A stretch of 9,773 bases of DNA, taken from Pseudomonadota bacterium. GTDB taxonomy: Bacteria; Pseudomonadota; Alphaproteobacteria; Rhizobiales; Xanthobacteraceae. The translations under genes and the position numbers were made by a program. Of this stretch, positions 1-6,574 are shown one piece after another; within the stretch, counting starts at the first letter, position 1, and every line of letters starts with the position of its first letter. The notes under the pieces are model-generated. The model searched no databases. It worked only from the letters and a program-made list of their open reading frames with translations, and was not told the DNA's origin. The DNA lies in the NCBI GenBank assembly GCA_023422775.1, contig JAFAGM010000020.1:1-9773 (forward strand). Direction: 5' to 3'.

Positions 1-162
1 GCGAATTTGATCGTGCAGGAAGCCAATGGTAGAATGACCGCACTCTCGGGGGATGCGATTGAGTATAATCGCCGGGAGGTGGTGCACGGGGTGCTGGTAG
101 CAGCGGGACGCGATCGTCATGCGCGCATTGTCGAGCATTTTCGAGATCGTCCGTTGCCCTGA
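1..162 (+). CDS. Inositol monophosphatase / CysQ-type 3'(2'),5'-bisphosphate nucleotidase, C-terminal fragment
   Basis: Only the last 53 codons lie in the window; the frame is open from base 1 to the TGA at 160-162. The visible peptide begins ANLIVQEANGRMTALSG, then EYNR and VVHGVLVAAGRDRHA. This matches the C-terminal end of inositol-monophosphatase-fold enzymes, where an Asp-containing metal motif (just outside the window) is followed by a helix ending in EAGG, a strand carrying the LSG turn, and a final VLVAAG helix. In this family CysQ-like members hydrolyse 3'-phosphoadenosine 5'-phosphate to AMP, while others dephosphorylate inositol or sugar phosphates. The fragment cannot separate these. 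Its position upstream of the lipid A genes is familiar in Bradyrhizobium and relatives (from memory). The usual EAGG is EANG here. The catalytic half is not visible, so activity cannot be judged. Confidence 0.72.
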   Translation, partial: ANLIVQEANGRMTALSGDAIEYNRREVVHGVLVAAGRDRHARIVEHFRDRPLP

Positions 163-265
163 ACGGCCCGATCCGCATTGCCAATCGTCCCGCTCATCTT
201 GCGATACACGGCACCAATCCTGCTTGCCATCATGACTTGCCGGGCACCTCGTTAGGAAAAACATC

Positions 266-514
266 ATGCCAGATAGTGCCCAGCCGCAATTGCTGCATCT
301 CGTCATCGGCGGCGAACTGACCGATCTCGAACACATCACGTTCAAGGACCTCGACCAGGTCGACATCGTCGGTGTGTTCCCCAACTACGCTTCCGCGCTC
401 GCAGCCTGGAAGGCGAAGGCGCAGCAGACCGTGGACAACGCCCATATGCGTTACTTCGTGGTTCACCTCCACCGGCTGCTCGATCCGGGTCAAGAGACGA
501 AGCCCTCCCATTGA
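266..514 (+). CDS. DUF4170 family protein
   Basis: An 82-residue, soluble, single-domain protein of the conserved but uncharacterised DUF4170 family. Visible features are the N-terminal strand LLHLVIGGEL, the segment LEHITFKDLDQVDIVGVFPNY, the alanine/lysine-rich helix ASALAAWKAKAQQTVDNAH, and the strand MRYFVVHLHRLLDP, which is the most typical part of the family. There is no signal peptide, membrane segment or recognisable catalytic motif. The ATG start is supported by AGGA at 254-257, eight bases upstream. The stop overlaps the TTG start of the acyltransferase in a TTGA (511-514), indicating translational coupling and co-transcription with lipid A genes. Its persistent position between cysQ and the acyltransferase suggests a link to envelope synthesis, but that is inference from context; the biochemical role is unknown. 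Confidence 0.85.
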   Translation: MPDSAQPQLLHLVIGGELTDLEHITFKDLDQVDIVGVFPNYASALAAWKAKAQQTVDNAHMRYFVVHLHRLLDPGQETKPSH

Positions 515-1230
515 AACGATTCATTCGCGATTTGTTGCGCAGCAACTGGGTCCAGCGCGCGCTCGGTGTGCTTGCCGCCGAATATCTGCGGCTGGTCTGG
601 CTGACCAACCGCTTCGTGTACGAGCCCGCCGATATCTATGAGATCGTCGAACCGGAGATGCCGGCGATCTTCGCGTTCTGGCACGGCCAGCATTTCATGA
701 CGCCGTTCATCAAGAAGAAGAACAAAGAGAGCCACCGCGCCAAGGTGCTGATCTCGCGACATCGCGACGGCGAGTTCAACGCCATTGCCGCCGAGCGACT
801 CGGCATCGGCACGATCAGGGGATCCGGCGATCATGGCGGAGCGTTTCACCGCAAGGGTGGCGTCGGTGCCTTCAGGGAAATGCTGCAGGCGCTGGAGGAC
901 AAGTGGAACGTCGCGACCACCGCCGACGTGCCGAAGCGCGCGCGGGTGGTGGGGCTCGGCATCATCATGCTGGCGCGGGAGTCCGGGCGGCCGATCATGC
1001 CGTTTGCGATGGTGACCAGCCGCTTTATCAGGTTGAAAAACTGGGATTCCAGCACCATCAACCTGCCATTTGGGCGCGGTGCCGTGGTAGGCATTGAGTC
1101 GGTACACGTGCCGCCGGACGCCGACGCCGAAACTATGGAAAAGCTGCGCCTTCAGGTAGAAGCTTTGCTCAACGAAGCGACTCGTCGCGCCTACGTGGCG
1201 GTCGGGCGTCCGGAGGCCGCTCTTGGCTGA
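511..1230 (+). CDS. DUF374 lysophospholipid acyltransferase family protein
   Basis: A 239-residue member of the DUF374 branch of the lysophospholipid/lipid A acyltransferase superfamily, expected to move an acyl chain onto a lipid A or phospholipid acceptor at the inner membrane. Diagnostic segments are AFWHGQHFMTPFI (about residues 52-64), SRHRDGEFNAIAAERLG (about 80-96), the Gly-rich IRGSGDHGG (about 98-106), and TTADVPKRARVVGLGIIMLARESGRPIMP. From memory, the epsilonproteobacterial lipid A acyltransferase LpxJ belongs to DUF374, which together with the waaA-lpxK neighbours makes a late lipid A acyltransferase the favoured inference. The start is TTG inside TTGA shared with the DUF4170 stop; the ribosome binding site is weak (a GAGACGAAG stretch), so initiation probably depends on coupling. 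The N-terminus MKRFIRDLLRSNWVQRALG supports this start. The 3' end overlaps waaA by 8 bases. The acceptor and chain length cannot be read from sequence. Confidence 0.85.
   Translation: MKRFIRDLLRSNWVQRALGVLAAEYLRLVWLTNRFVYEPADIYEIVEPEMPAIFAFWHGQHFMTPFIKKKNKESHRAKVLISRHRDGEFNAIAAERLGIGTIRGSGDHGGAFHRKGGVGAFREMLQALEDKWNVATTADVPKRARVVGLGIIMLARESGRPIMPFAMVTSRFIRLKNWDSSTINLPFGRGAVVGIESVHVPPDADAETMEKLRLQVEALLNEATRRAYVAVGRPEAALG
1212..1216 (+). promoter_or_regulatory. Ribosome binding site fixing the TTG start of waaA
   Basis: GGAGG lies six bases before TTG 1223, inside the end of the upstream acyltransferase gene. It is the best Shine-Dalgarno match in the operon and decides the start in favour of TTG 1223 over the ATG at 1241. 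Confidence 0.75.
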
Positions 1231-2527
1231 TGCACTGCCGATGACGTTGCGCGTCTACCGGAGCCTGTCGTCTGCGATGGTTCCGCTGTCGGTTGCCGTC
1301 ATCAATCGCAGGTTGAAACTCGGAAAGGAAGATCCTGCACGCGTCGGCGAACGCCGCGGGTTGAGCGCCGATATCAGGCCCAATGGGCCGCTGGTGTGGA
1401 TTCATGGCGCCAGCGTCGGGGAAGTGCTGGCCGCGGCGGCGCTGATCGAGCGGCTGCGGGCGCTGAATCTCCGCATCCTGCTGACCTCGGGCACGGTGAC
1501 CTCGGCAGCGATCGTCGCCAAAAGGTTCCCGCCCGACGTCATCCATCAGTACGTGCCATACGACTCGCCGCGCTATGTCGCACGGTTCCTCGATCATTGG
1601 CGACCCTCGCTGGCGCTGTTCATCGAGTCCGACCTGTGGCCGAACCTGATCCTGTCGAGCGCCGCGCGGCGGCTGCCGATGGTGCTGATCAACGGCCGGA
1701 TGTCGCCGCGGTCGTTTCCGCGCTGGCGCCGGATGTCAGGCACGATCTCGGCGCTGCTCGGCCGCTTCGATGTCTGCCTGGCGCAATCGCGGCTCGATGC
1801 CGAGCGCTTTGCGACGCTGGGCAGCCGCAACGTCGTCGTGACCGGGAACCTCAAGCTTGACGTACCCGCGCCGCCGGCCGACGGCGACAAGCTTGATTCG
1901 CTGATGGCGATGACGCGCGGCCGTCCGGTCGTGGTCGCGGCCTCCACGCATCCCGGCGAGGAAGAGATCCTGACGGAAACCCACCGGACGCTCGCCAGGT
2001 ATTTTCCGAAATTGCTGACCGTGATCGTGCCGCGGCACCCCGGTCGCGGCGAGGCCATTGCCGGCATGATCGCGGCAAGCGGCCTCAATGCGACCCTGCG
2101 TTCGCACGAGGACTTGCCGACCGCCACGACCGATATCTACGTCGCCGACACCATGGGCGAACTGGGATTGTTCTATCGCCTGGCGCCGATCGTGTTCATG
2201 GGCGGATCGCTGGTCGAGCATGGCGGACAGAATCCGATCGAGGCGATCAAGCTCGGCGCTTCGGTCGTCCACGGCCCGCACGTGTTCAATTTTACCGACG
2301 TCTATGAAGCCCTCGATTCCGCGCGCGGCGCCCGACGGGCCGATACGCAGGAAATGCTGGTGAAGCAGATCGGGCAATTGCTTAGCGATCCCAGGGCGCG
2401 CGACGCCCTGCTCGTCGCGTCCGAGCGGGTGGTCGGGCAACTCGGCGGCGCGCTGGAGCGTACGCTCACGGCACTCGAGCCCTATCTGCTGCAAGTCCGG
2501 CTCGAGACGGGAACTGCCAATGCGTGA
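1223..2527 (+). CDS. waaA: 3-deoxy-D-manno-octulosonic acid (Kdo) transferase
   Basis: A 434-residue GT-B glycosyltransferase that transfers Kdo from CMP-Kdo to the lipid A precursor at the cytoplasmic face of the inner membrane. The N-terminal segment of about residues 8-28 is the usual monotopic membrane anchor region. Motifs in order: HGASVGEV (61-68, catalytic-base Glu67), HQYVPYDSPRYVARFL, IESDLWPN (family form E-[ST]-[ED]-LWPN), LINGRMSPRS, VTGNLKLD, AASTHPGEEE, PRHPGRGE, then the C-terminal donor site DTMGELGLFYRLAP...GGSL...GGQNPIEA...GPHVFNF. All are intact. The start is TTG at 1223, supported by a strong GGAGG at 1212-1216 six bases upstream; the in-frame ATG at 1241 lacks such a site. 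It overlaps the acyltransferase and lpxK by 8 bases each, so it is translated as part of the operon. Whether it adds one or two Kdo residues cannot be told from sequence. Confidence 0.96.
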   Translation: MADALPMTLRVYRSLSSAMVPLSVAVINRRLKLGKEDPARVGERRGLSADIRPNGPLVWIHGASVGEVLAAAALIERLRALNLRILLTSGTVTSAAIVAKRFPPDVIHQYVPYDSPRYVARFLDHWRPSLALFIESDLWPNLILSSAARRLPMVLINGRMSPRSFPRWRRMSGTISALLGRFDVCLAQSRLDAERFATLGSRNVVVTGNLKLDVPAPPADGDKLDSLMAMTRGRPVVVAASTHPGEEEILTETHRTLARYFPKLLTVIVPRHPGRGEAIAGMIAASGLNATLRSHEDLPTATTDIYVADTMGELGLFYRLAPIVFMGGSLVEHGGQNPIEAIKLGASVVHGPHVFNFTDVYEALDSARGARRADTQEMLVKQIGQLLSDPRARDALLVASERVVGQLGGALERTLTALEPYLLQVRLETGTANA

Positions 2528-3539
2528 GCCGGGCTTCTGGCATGGCCCGGCTTCGCTGAACTCGCATCTCCTGAGACCCATCGGCGCGCTCTATGGCGCC
2601 ATCGCGGCAAAGCGCCTGCAGCGCACGGGCCTGCATGCCGGCATTCCCGTGCTCTGCGTCGGCAATTACCATGTCGGCGGCGCCGGCAAGACGCCGACTG
2701 TGCTGGCGCTTTCGAAACTGCTGTGCGAACTCGGCGAGACGCCGGTCGTGCTCAGCCGCGGCTATGGCGGAAAGCTGCGCGGTCCGGTCAGGGTCGATCC
2801 CGCGCGGCATGCGGCGTCCGACGTCGGCGACGAGCCGCTGATGCTGGCTGGGCATCTGCCTGTCGTGGTGGCGCGCAAGCGCGCCGAGGGCGTTCCGCTG
2901 GTGCGTGCGCAGGGCGCGACCGTGATCGTGATGGACGATGGCTTTCAGTCGCCGGCGGTGGTCAAGGACGCATCGCTGATCGTGATCGATGCCGGCCGCG
3001 GCCTCGGCAACGGGCAGGTGTTTCCCGCCGGTCCGTTGCGCGCGCCGCTGCAGCCGCAACTGGCGCGCACCGACGCGCTGATCATTGTCGGCAACGGCAC
3101 CGCGGCTGCGCCGGTGGCCGCCGAGATCACCGCGCAGGGCAAGCCGGTGCTGCAAGCCCATCTGAAACCGGACGAGGCGCAACTGGCCTCGCTTCGGGGC
3201 AAGCGCGTGCTGGCGTTTGCCGGCATCGGCGATCCCGCGCGATTCTTCGGCACGTTGCGGGCGAGCGGGATCGATGTCGTCCGCGAGCGCGCCTTCGCTG
3301 ATCATCACCCTTACGCGCAGCGCGAGATCGAAACGCTGGTCGACGAGGCAGGGCGCAACGCACTGACGCCGGTGACGACGGAAAAGGATCTGGCGCGGCT
3401 GCGGCAGGGCGGAGGCCTGCCGGATTGGGCGCGAGATATCGCGCCGTTCGCGGTGACGCTCGAATTCGACGACGCCGCGCGCCTTCGCAAGTTCGTGACC
3501 GACCGGCTGTTCAAGGCGCGCGAGAGGAAGGCTGGTTGA
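2520..3539 (+). CDS. lpxK: Tetraacyldisaccharide 4'-kinase
   Basis: A 339-residue inner-membrane-associated P-loop kinase that phosphorylates the 4' position of the tetraacyl disaccharide lipid A precursor to give lipid IVA, the acceptor for WaaA. The N-terminal amphipathic/membrane segment is around residues 13-34. The unusual family P-loop VGNYHVGGAGKTPT is at 47-60 with Lys57. Then SRGYGG (79-84), VGDEP (102-106, containing the Asp that aligns with the catalytic Asp of characterised LpxK) and VMDDGFQ (137-143, the second metal/catalytic motif), followed by GNGQVFPAGPLR and, toward the C-terminus, FADHHPY and VTTEKDLARL. All key motifs are present and length is normal. The ATG start follows GGGA (2509-2512) and overlaps the waaA stop by 8 bases. 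It is the last gene of the plus-strand operon; its stop is 5 bases from the end of the convergent DUF2093 gene. Confidence 0.96.
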   Translation: MREPGFWHGPASLNSHLLRPIGALYGAIAAKRLQRTGLHAGIPVLCVGNYHVGGAGKTPTVLALSKLLCELGETPVVLSRGYGGKLRGPVRVDPARHAASDVGDEPLMLAGHLPVVVARKRAEGVPLVRAQGATVIVMDDGFQSPAVVKDASLIVIDAGRGLGNGQVFPAGPLRAPLQPQLARTDALIIVGNGTAAAPVAAEITAQGKPVLQAHLKPDEAQLASLRGKRVLAFAGIGDPARFFGTLRASGIDVVRERAFADHHPYAQREIETLVDEAGRNALTPVTTEKDLARLRQGGGLPDWARDIAPFAVTLEFDDAARLRKFVTDRLFKARERKAG

Positions 3540-3544
3540 CGGAG

Positions 3545-3772
3545 CTAGCCCTGCGGCTTCAGCGCGCCGGGAAAGTGCCGCTGCAGCACGGCGCTTGGTA
3601 CCGAATAGGCCTCCTGCAGGTCGACGCTCCAGTACTTCAACTCGTCGAGCGGAATCCGCACGTCGGTGATGGCGCAGCGCACATAGGTCCCCGGAGAAAT
3701 CACGCGGAAATCGCCGTCCAGATATTGCACCTGCGCTTCGCCATGCCCCGAGGGACCAAATTTATTGAGCAC
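3545..3772 (-). CDS. DUF2093 family protein
   Basis: A small, conserved alphaproteobacterial protein of unknown function. The core reads GEAQVQYLDGDFRVISPGTYV, then RCAITDVRIPLDELKYWSVDLQEAYS, the family signature, followed by PSAVLQRHFPG. No signal peptide or membrane segment is seen. The Cys and the R-I-P-L-D-E-L-x-Y-W block are the most constant-looking residues. I chose the GTG at 3772-3770 (75 aa, beginning MLNKFGPSGHGE) because GGAGAG at 3785-3780 sits seven bases upstream. An in-frame ATG at 3799 would give 84 aa and one at 3841 would give 98 aa, but both have poor ribosome binding sites. The gene converges on lpxK with a 5-base gap. The neighbourhood recurs in related genomes (from memory), but the opposite orientation means co-function with lpxK is only suggested. 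Confidence 0.82.
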   Translation of the reverse strand: MLNKFGPSGHGEAQVQYLDGDFRVISPGTYVRCAITDVRIPLDELKYWSVDLQEAYSVPSAVLQRHFPGALKPQG

Positions 3773-3779
3773 CGTCAAA

Positions 3780-3785
3780 CTCTCC
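3780..3785 (-). promoter_or_regulatory. Ribosome binding site deciding the GTG start of the DUF2093 gene
   Basis: On the minus strand GGAGAG stands seven bases before GTG 3772. The ATG codons further upstream have no comparable site, so the shorter 75-residue product is preferred. Confidence 0.65.
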
Positions 3786-3833
3786 GATGGGCCGGTCATA
3801 AGACCAAGGCCTAAGTGTATTTTCCAGATTCGA

Positions 3834-3848
3834 TCTATCATAAATAGG
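3834..3848. promoter_or_regulatory. AT-rich divergent promoter candidate between DUF2093 and the hydrolase gene
   Basis: The 186-base gap between the two divergent genes is clearly more AT-rich than the flanking coding DNA around 3800-3850. It contains TATCAT at 3836-3841 on the plus strand and TATGAT at 3842-3837 on the minus strand, each five of six to the -10 consensus. I could not find a convincing -35 element at the right distance for either, so direction and use are uncertain. Confidence 0.25.
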
Positions 3849-3958
3849 CAGGGTTGTCCGCCTTCGGAAGCCCACCCACTTGTGATGATTTGCCTCCAGC
3901 CTGCATGATAGCCTGGGTTCCGCTGTACCGCAGCGCCATAACCGTTCGGCCGAAACCG

Positions 3959-4792
3959 ATGCGCCTCCTGTCAGCAACGCTATTTCTGACGCTCCTTGTC
4001 GCGACCTGCCACGTCGATGCCGCGCCGCTGCCGGCGCCGAACCAGGTCGACATCCCCGCGGCCAGCCTGACCCTGCATGCGCATCTCTACAAGCCCGATG
4101 GCGCCGGGCCGTTTCCGACCGTGATCGCGCTGCACGGCTGCGGTGGATTGAGCGGAGATCCGCAGCCGGTGCCGGCCCGCTACCGCGACTGGGCGCAACG
4201 ACTGCTGAAGAGCGGTCACGCGGTGCTGCTGCCGGACAGTTACGGTTCGCGCGAACTCGGTCCGCAATGCCGAACCAGCGAGCCGCGCGTGCACGCGCGT
4301 CGGGAGCGGGTGGCCGATATCAGGGCGTCGCGGCAGTGGCTGCTGCAGCAACCCTGGGCGGCGCATGACCGCATCAGCCTGATCGGATGGGCGAACGGCG
4401 CCAGCGCAGTGCTATGGGCGGTGCGTCCGCAATTGTCGCCGCGCGGTAGCGGGCCGGATTTCCGCTCGGCGATTGCGTTCTATCCGGATTGCCGGCTCTC
4501 CTCCGGCCTCGGCTGGAGCGCGCGGGTGCCGACGCTGCTGTTGATCGGCGCGAACGACGACGTCAGTTCGCCGCAGGCCTGCCGGCAGATGGTGGAGGGC
4601 GCCCGTGGCCGCAGCGCGCTGACGCGGATCGTGGTCTATCCCGGCGCGCCGCACGATTTCGATCGCGCCGAACTCCCGCTGCGCATGATCGCAGGCACCA
4701 ACGCTGCGCTGCCGGAACGCGGTTATATCGGAACGGATGCGCGGGCGCGAGCCGATGCCCAGAAGCGCGTTGCGGATTGGCTGGCGCGTTAA
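3959..4792 (+). CDS. Exported dienelactone hydrolase-like alpha/beta hydrolase with Ala at the nucleophile position
   Basis: A 277-residue dienelactone-hydrolase-family protein, probably periplasmic. A signal peptide is visible: MR, hydrophobic core LLSATLFLTLLVAT, and likely cleavage after VDA (residue 21). The alpha/beta hydrolase core follows: VIALHGCGG (55-63, oxyanion-hole region), VLLPDSYGSRELGPQC (89-104), LIGWANGASAV (141-151), LLLIGANDDVSSPQAC (193-208, candidate acid Asp200/201) and VVYPGAPHDFD (225-235, His232). The nucleophile elbow G-x-S/C-x-G reads GWANG, so codon 145 (4391-4393) encodes Ala rather than Ser or Cys, while the Asp and His remain. This suggests a non-hydrolytic or altered protein unless another residue serves. 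The ATG at 3959 is chosen for the signal peptide; in-frame starts at 3854 (TTG) and 3905 (ATG) would bury it. No clear ribosome binding site is visible. The stop overlaps that of xseA. The natural substrate is unknown. Confidence 0.82.
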   Translation: MRLLSATLFLTLLVATCHVDAAPLPAPNQVDIPAASLTLHAHLYKPDGAGPFPTVIALHGCGGLSGDPQPVPARYRDWAQRLLKSGHAVLLPDSYGSRELGPQCRTSEPRVHARRERVADIRASRQWLLQQPWAAHDRISLIGWANGASAVLWAVRPQLSPRGSGPDFRSAIAFYPDCRLSSGLGWSARVPTLLLIGANDDVSSPQACRQMVEGARGRSALTRIVVYPGAPHDFDRAELPLRMIAGTNAALPERGYIGTDARARADAQKRVADWLAR

Positions 4793-6408
4793 AACAGGCT
4801 TCCCTGATCGGCCGGCTTCGTCACGCGCTTGGCGGCGATCGTCCTGGTGTCGCGCGGCTCTGGCTTGGCCGAGCTTGAGGGGGCCGACGTCGCGGGCGGC
4901 CGATCGGCATCCGCGGTGGCGCCGACGCGGCCGTCGGCGAACTCGATGGAGAGACGCGCGCCGGGGCCGATCGCGGTGGCGGCGTGTACGGCGTGGCCCT
5001 GTTCGTCACGCACCAGCGCAAAGCCGCGCGCCAGCACGCCGCGATAGGACAGCGCCGCCAGGAGTTGCCCGCTATGGGTGACACGGGCCTCGAGCCTCTG
5101 CAGCGCAGTCAGGAGGGCGCGACGGGCGCGTTCGGTCAGCCGTTGCGTGCGCTCGCGATCGCGTGCGATCGCGTTGCGCTGCGCCTGCGCGTTGGCAAGT
5201 TTCGAGGCCTTGAGCCTGACCTCCAGCCCGGCAAAGCGCTCGCGCCGGCTGCGCAGCAGCGCGCGGGCCGAAAGCCTGATGCGTTCGCCGGATACGATGA
5301 GGCGCTGGTTGGCATGGGCGACCTGTCCGCGCAGGACCTTCAGCGTCAGCCCGGCGCTTACGTGCGAGAACCGGCGGTGGTGCGCGTGGGTATTGGCTTT
5401 CAATCCGCGTGGTAGCGCAGCGCCGAGATGATCAAGCCGCTGCCGCGGGATCGCGAGCAGTTCGCCGGCGCCGGGCAGGGCACGGGAGGCGGCGCGGAGT
5501 TCATTGCGGCGGCCTTCCTGGCCGCGCTGCCAGCAAATCATGGCGCGCCGCGCCAGGCTTTCGACCTCGACGAACAATTCGCTGCGCACCGGCACCGCCA
5601 TTTCGGCGGCCGCCGTCGGCGTCGGCGCGCGCTTGTCGGCGGCGAAATCGATCAGCGTGATATCCGTCTCGTGGCCCACGGCCGAGATCAGCGGGATCAT
5701 GCTGTCGGCGGCAGCGCGAACCACGATCTCCTCGTTGAACGACCACAGATCCTCCAGCGATCCACCGCCGCGCGCGACGATCAAAAGATCCGGCCGCGGA
5801 ATCCGCCCCGCTTCAGGCAGCGCGTTGAAGCCGCGAATGGCGGCGGCGACCTGCTCGGCCGAACCTTCGCCCTGCACCTTGACCGGCCACACCAGCACGC
5901 GGCGTGGAAAGCGGTCCTGCAGCCGGTGCAGGATGTCACGAATCACCGCACCGGTCGGCGAAGTGACGACGCCGATCACTTCCGGTAGCCACGGCAACAA
6001 TTGCTTGCGCGCCTCGTCGAACAGGCCCTCGGCCGCGAGCTTCCTCTTCCGCTCCTCCATCAGCGCCATCAGCGCGCCGATGCCGGCGGGCTCGAGCGAC
6101 TCGATGACGATCTGGTATTTCGACGAGCCCGGATAGGTCGTGAGCTTGCCGGTGGCGATGACCTCGAGCCCCTCCTGCGGCTTGAAGCGCATCCGGGCGT
6201 GAGCGAATTTCCAGATCACGGCCTCGATCTTGGCGCTCTCGTCCTTCAGCGCGAAATAGCAGTGGCCGGAGGAGTGCGGCCCGCGAAAGCCGGAGATTTC
6301 GCCGCGCACGCGGACATGGCCATAGGCGTCCTCCACCGTCCGCTTCAGCGCGGAGGACAGCTCCGAAACGGTGAATTCAGGGGCGTTGATCAGGTTCTCA
6401 GCAGGCAT
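4789..6408 (-). CDS. xseA: Exodeoxyribonuclease VII large subunit
   Basis: A 539-residue large subunit of exonuclease VII, which with several small XseB subunits degrades single-stranded DNA from both ends in the cytoplasm. The N-terminal OB fold (about residues 10-110) includes VRVRGEISGFRG, SGHCYFALKD and ATGKLTTYPGSSKYQI. The catalytic domain holds GVVTSPTGAVIRDIL (Asp158), VARGGGSLEDLWSFNE (Arg213) and ISAVGHETDITLIDFAADKRAPTPTAAAE (His246, Asp249); these align with residues reported as essential in the E. coli enzyme. A long Arg/Ala/Leu-rich helical region (about 285-455) is the coiled-coil arm that binds small subunits, followed by LSYRGVLARGFALVRD and an Ala/Pro/Ser-rich tail ending in DQGSLF. 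The ATG at 6408 begins directly before the OB fold; its ribosome binding site is weak. No xseB is visible in the window. Its TAA overlaps the hydrolase TAA on the other strand. Confidence 0.96.
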   Translation of the reverse strand: MPAENLINAPEFTVSELSSALKRTVEDAYGHVRVRGEISGFRGPHSSGHCYFALKDESAKIEAVIWKFAHARMRFKPQEGLEVIATGKLTTYPGSSKYQIVIESLEPAGIGALMALMEERKRKLAAEGLFDEARKQLLPWLPEVIGVVTSPTGAVIRDILHRLQDRFPRRVLVWPVKVQGEGSAEQVAAAIRGFNALPEAGRIPRPDLLIVARGGGSLEDLWSFNEEIVVRAAADSMIPLISAVGHETDITLIDFAADKRAPTPTAAAEMAVPVRSELFVEVESLARRAMICWQRGQEGRRNELRAASRALPGAGELLAIPRQRLDHLGAALPRGLKANTHAHHRRFSHVSAGLTLKVLRGQVAHANQRLIVSGERIRLSARALLRSRRERFAGLEVRLKASKLANAQAQRNAIARDRERTQRLTERARRALLTALQRLEARVTHSGQLLAALSYRGVLARGFALVRDEQGHAVHAATAIGPGARLSIEFADGRVGATADADRPPATSAPSSSAKPEPRDTRTIAAKRVTKPADQGSLF

Positions 6409-6504
6409 ATCAGCTTAGAATCGGCCTTTTCCGGCGCTTCCGCAAGGCCTGGATATTGTGATGGCGACGCCAAGGCACATATCCACACAGGAATAGACAG
6501 ATTC

Positions 6505-6532
6505 TTGCGGCCAGCTCCCGCCGTGCTAAACC
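6505..6532 (+). promoter_or_regulatory. Weak sigma70-like promoter candidate for purD
   Basis: TTGCGG (6505-6510), a 16-base spacer and TAAACC (6527-6532) lie about 43 bases before the purD ATG. The -35 keeps the TTG that matters most in alphaproteobacteria, but the -10 is only a half match. It is offered because it is the best arrangement I can see in the divergent 166-base gap; a start site has not been shown. Confidence 0.2.
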
Positions 6533-6537
6533 CTCGC

Positions 6538-6551
6538 GCAATTGCCGGCAA
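6538..6551. promoter_or_regulatory. Overlapping short palindromes upstream of purD
   Basis: GCAATTGC (6538-6545) and TTGCCGGCAA (6542-6551) are both perfect palindromes and share the TTGC half, giving three alternating GCAA/TTGC half sites about 23 bases before the purD start. This could be a protein-binding operator or a small leader hairpin. Short palindromes also occur by chance, so this is low confidence. Confidence 0.25.
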
Positions 6552-6574
6552 CCCTCGACTTGGCTGCATTCCTC

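Noticed and set aside
163..265. Possible promoter in the cysQ-DUF4170 gap (TTGCCA at 178-183 followed by GATACA).
   Set aside because: The spacer is 19 bases and the -10 match is poor; the gap may simply be within the operon.
1736..2581. A long minus-strand open frame (281 codons) opposite waaA.
   Set aside because: It is Arg/His/Gly-rich with no family motif and lies entirely opposite a gene with every Kdo transferase motif.
2466..3308. A 280-codon minus-strand open frame opposite lpxK.
   Set aside because: Antisense shadow with the composition expected from reversed GC-rich codons; lpxK explains the region.
3854..3958. N-terminal extension of the exported hydrolase from TTG 3854 (312 residues) or ATG 3905.
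   Set aside because: The extension would place the signal peptide internally, overlaps the AT-rich presumed promoter region, and has no ribosome binding site.
5428..5988. Plus-strand open frames opposite xseA (also 5504-6136 and 6001-6714).
   Set aside because: Low-complexity Arg/Ala/Gly translations with no recognisable domain, inside a gene with well-conserved motifs.
6542..6574. Upstream in-frame start of purD giving 11 extra residues.
   Set aside because: The conserved MNILLLGSGGREHA N-terminus begins exactly at 6575, and the upstream stretch looks like leader sequence with palindromes.
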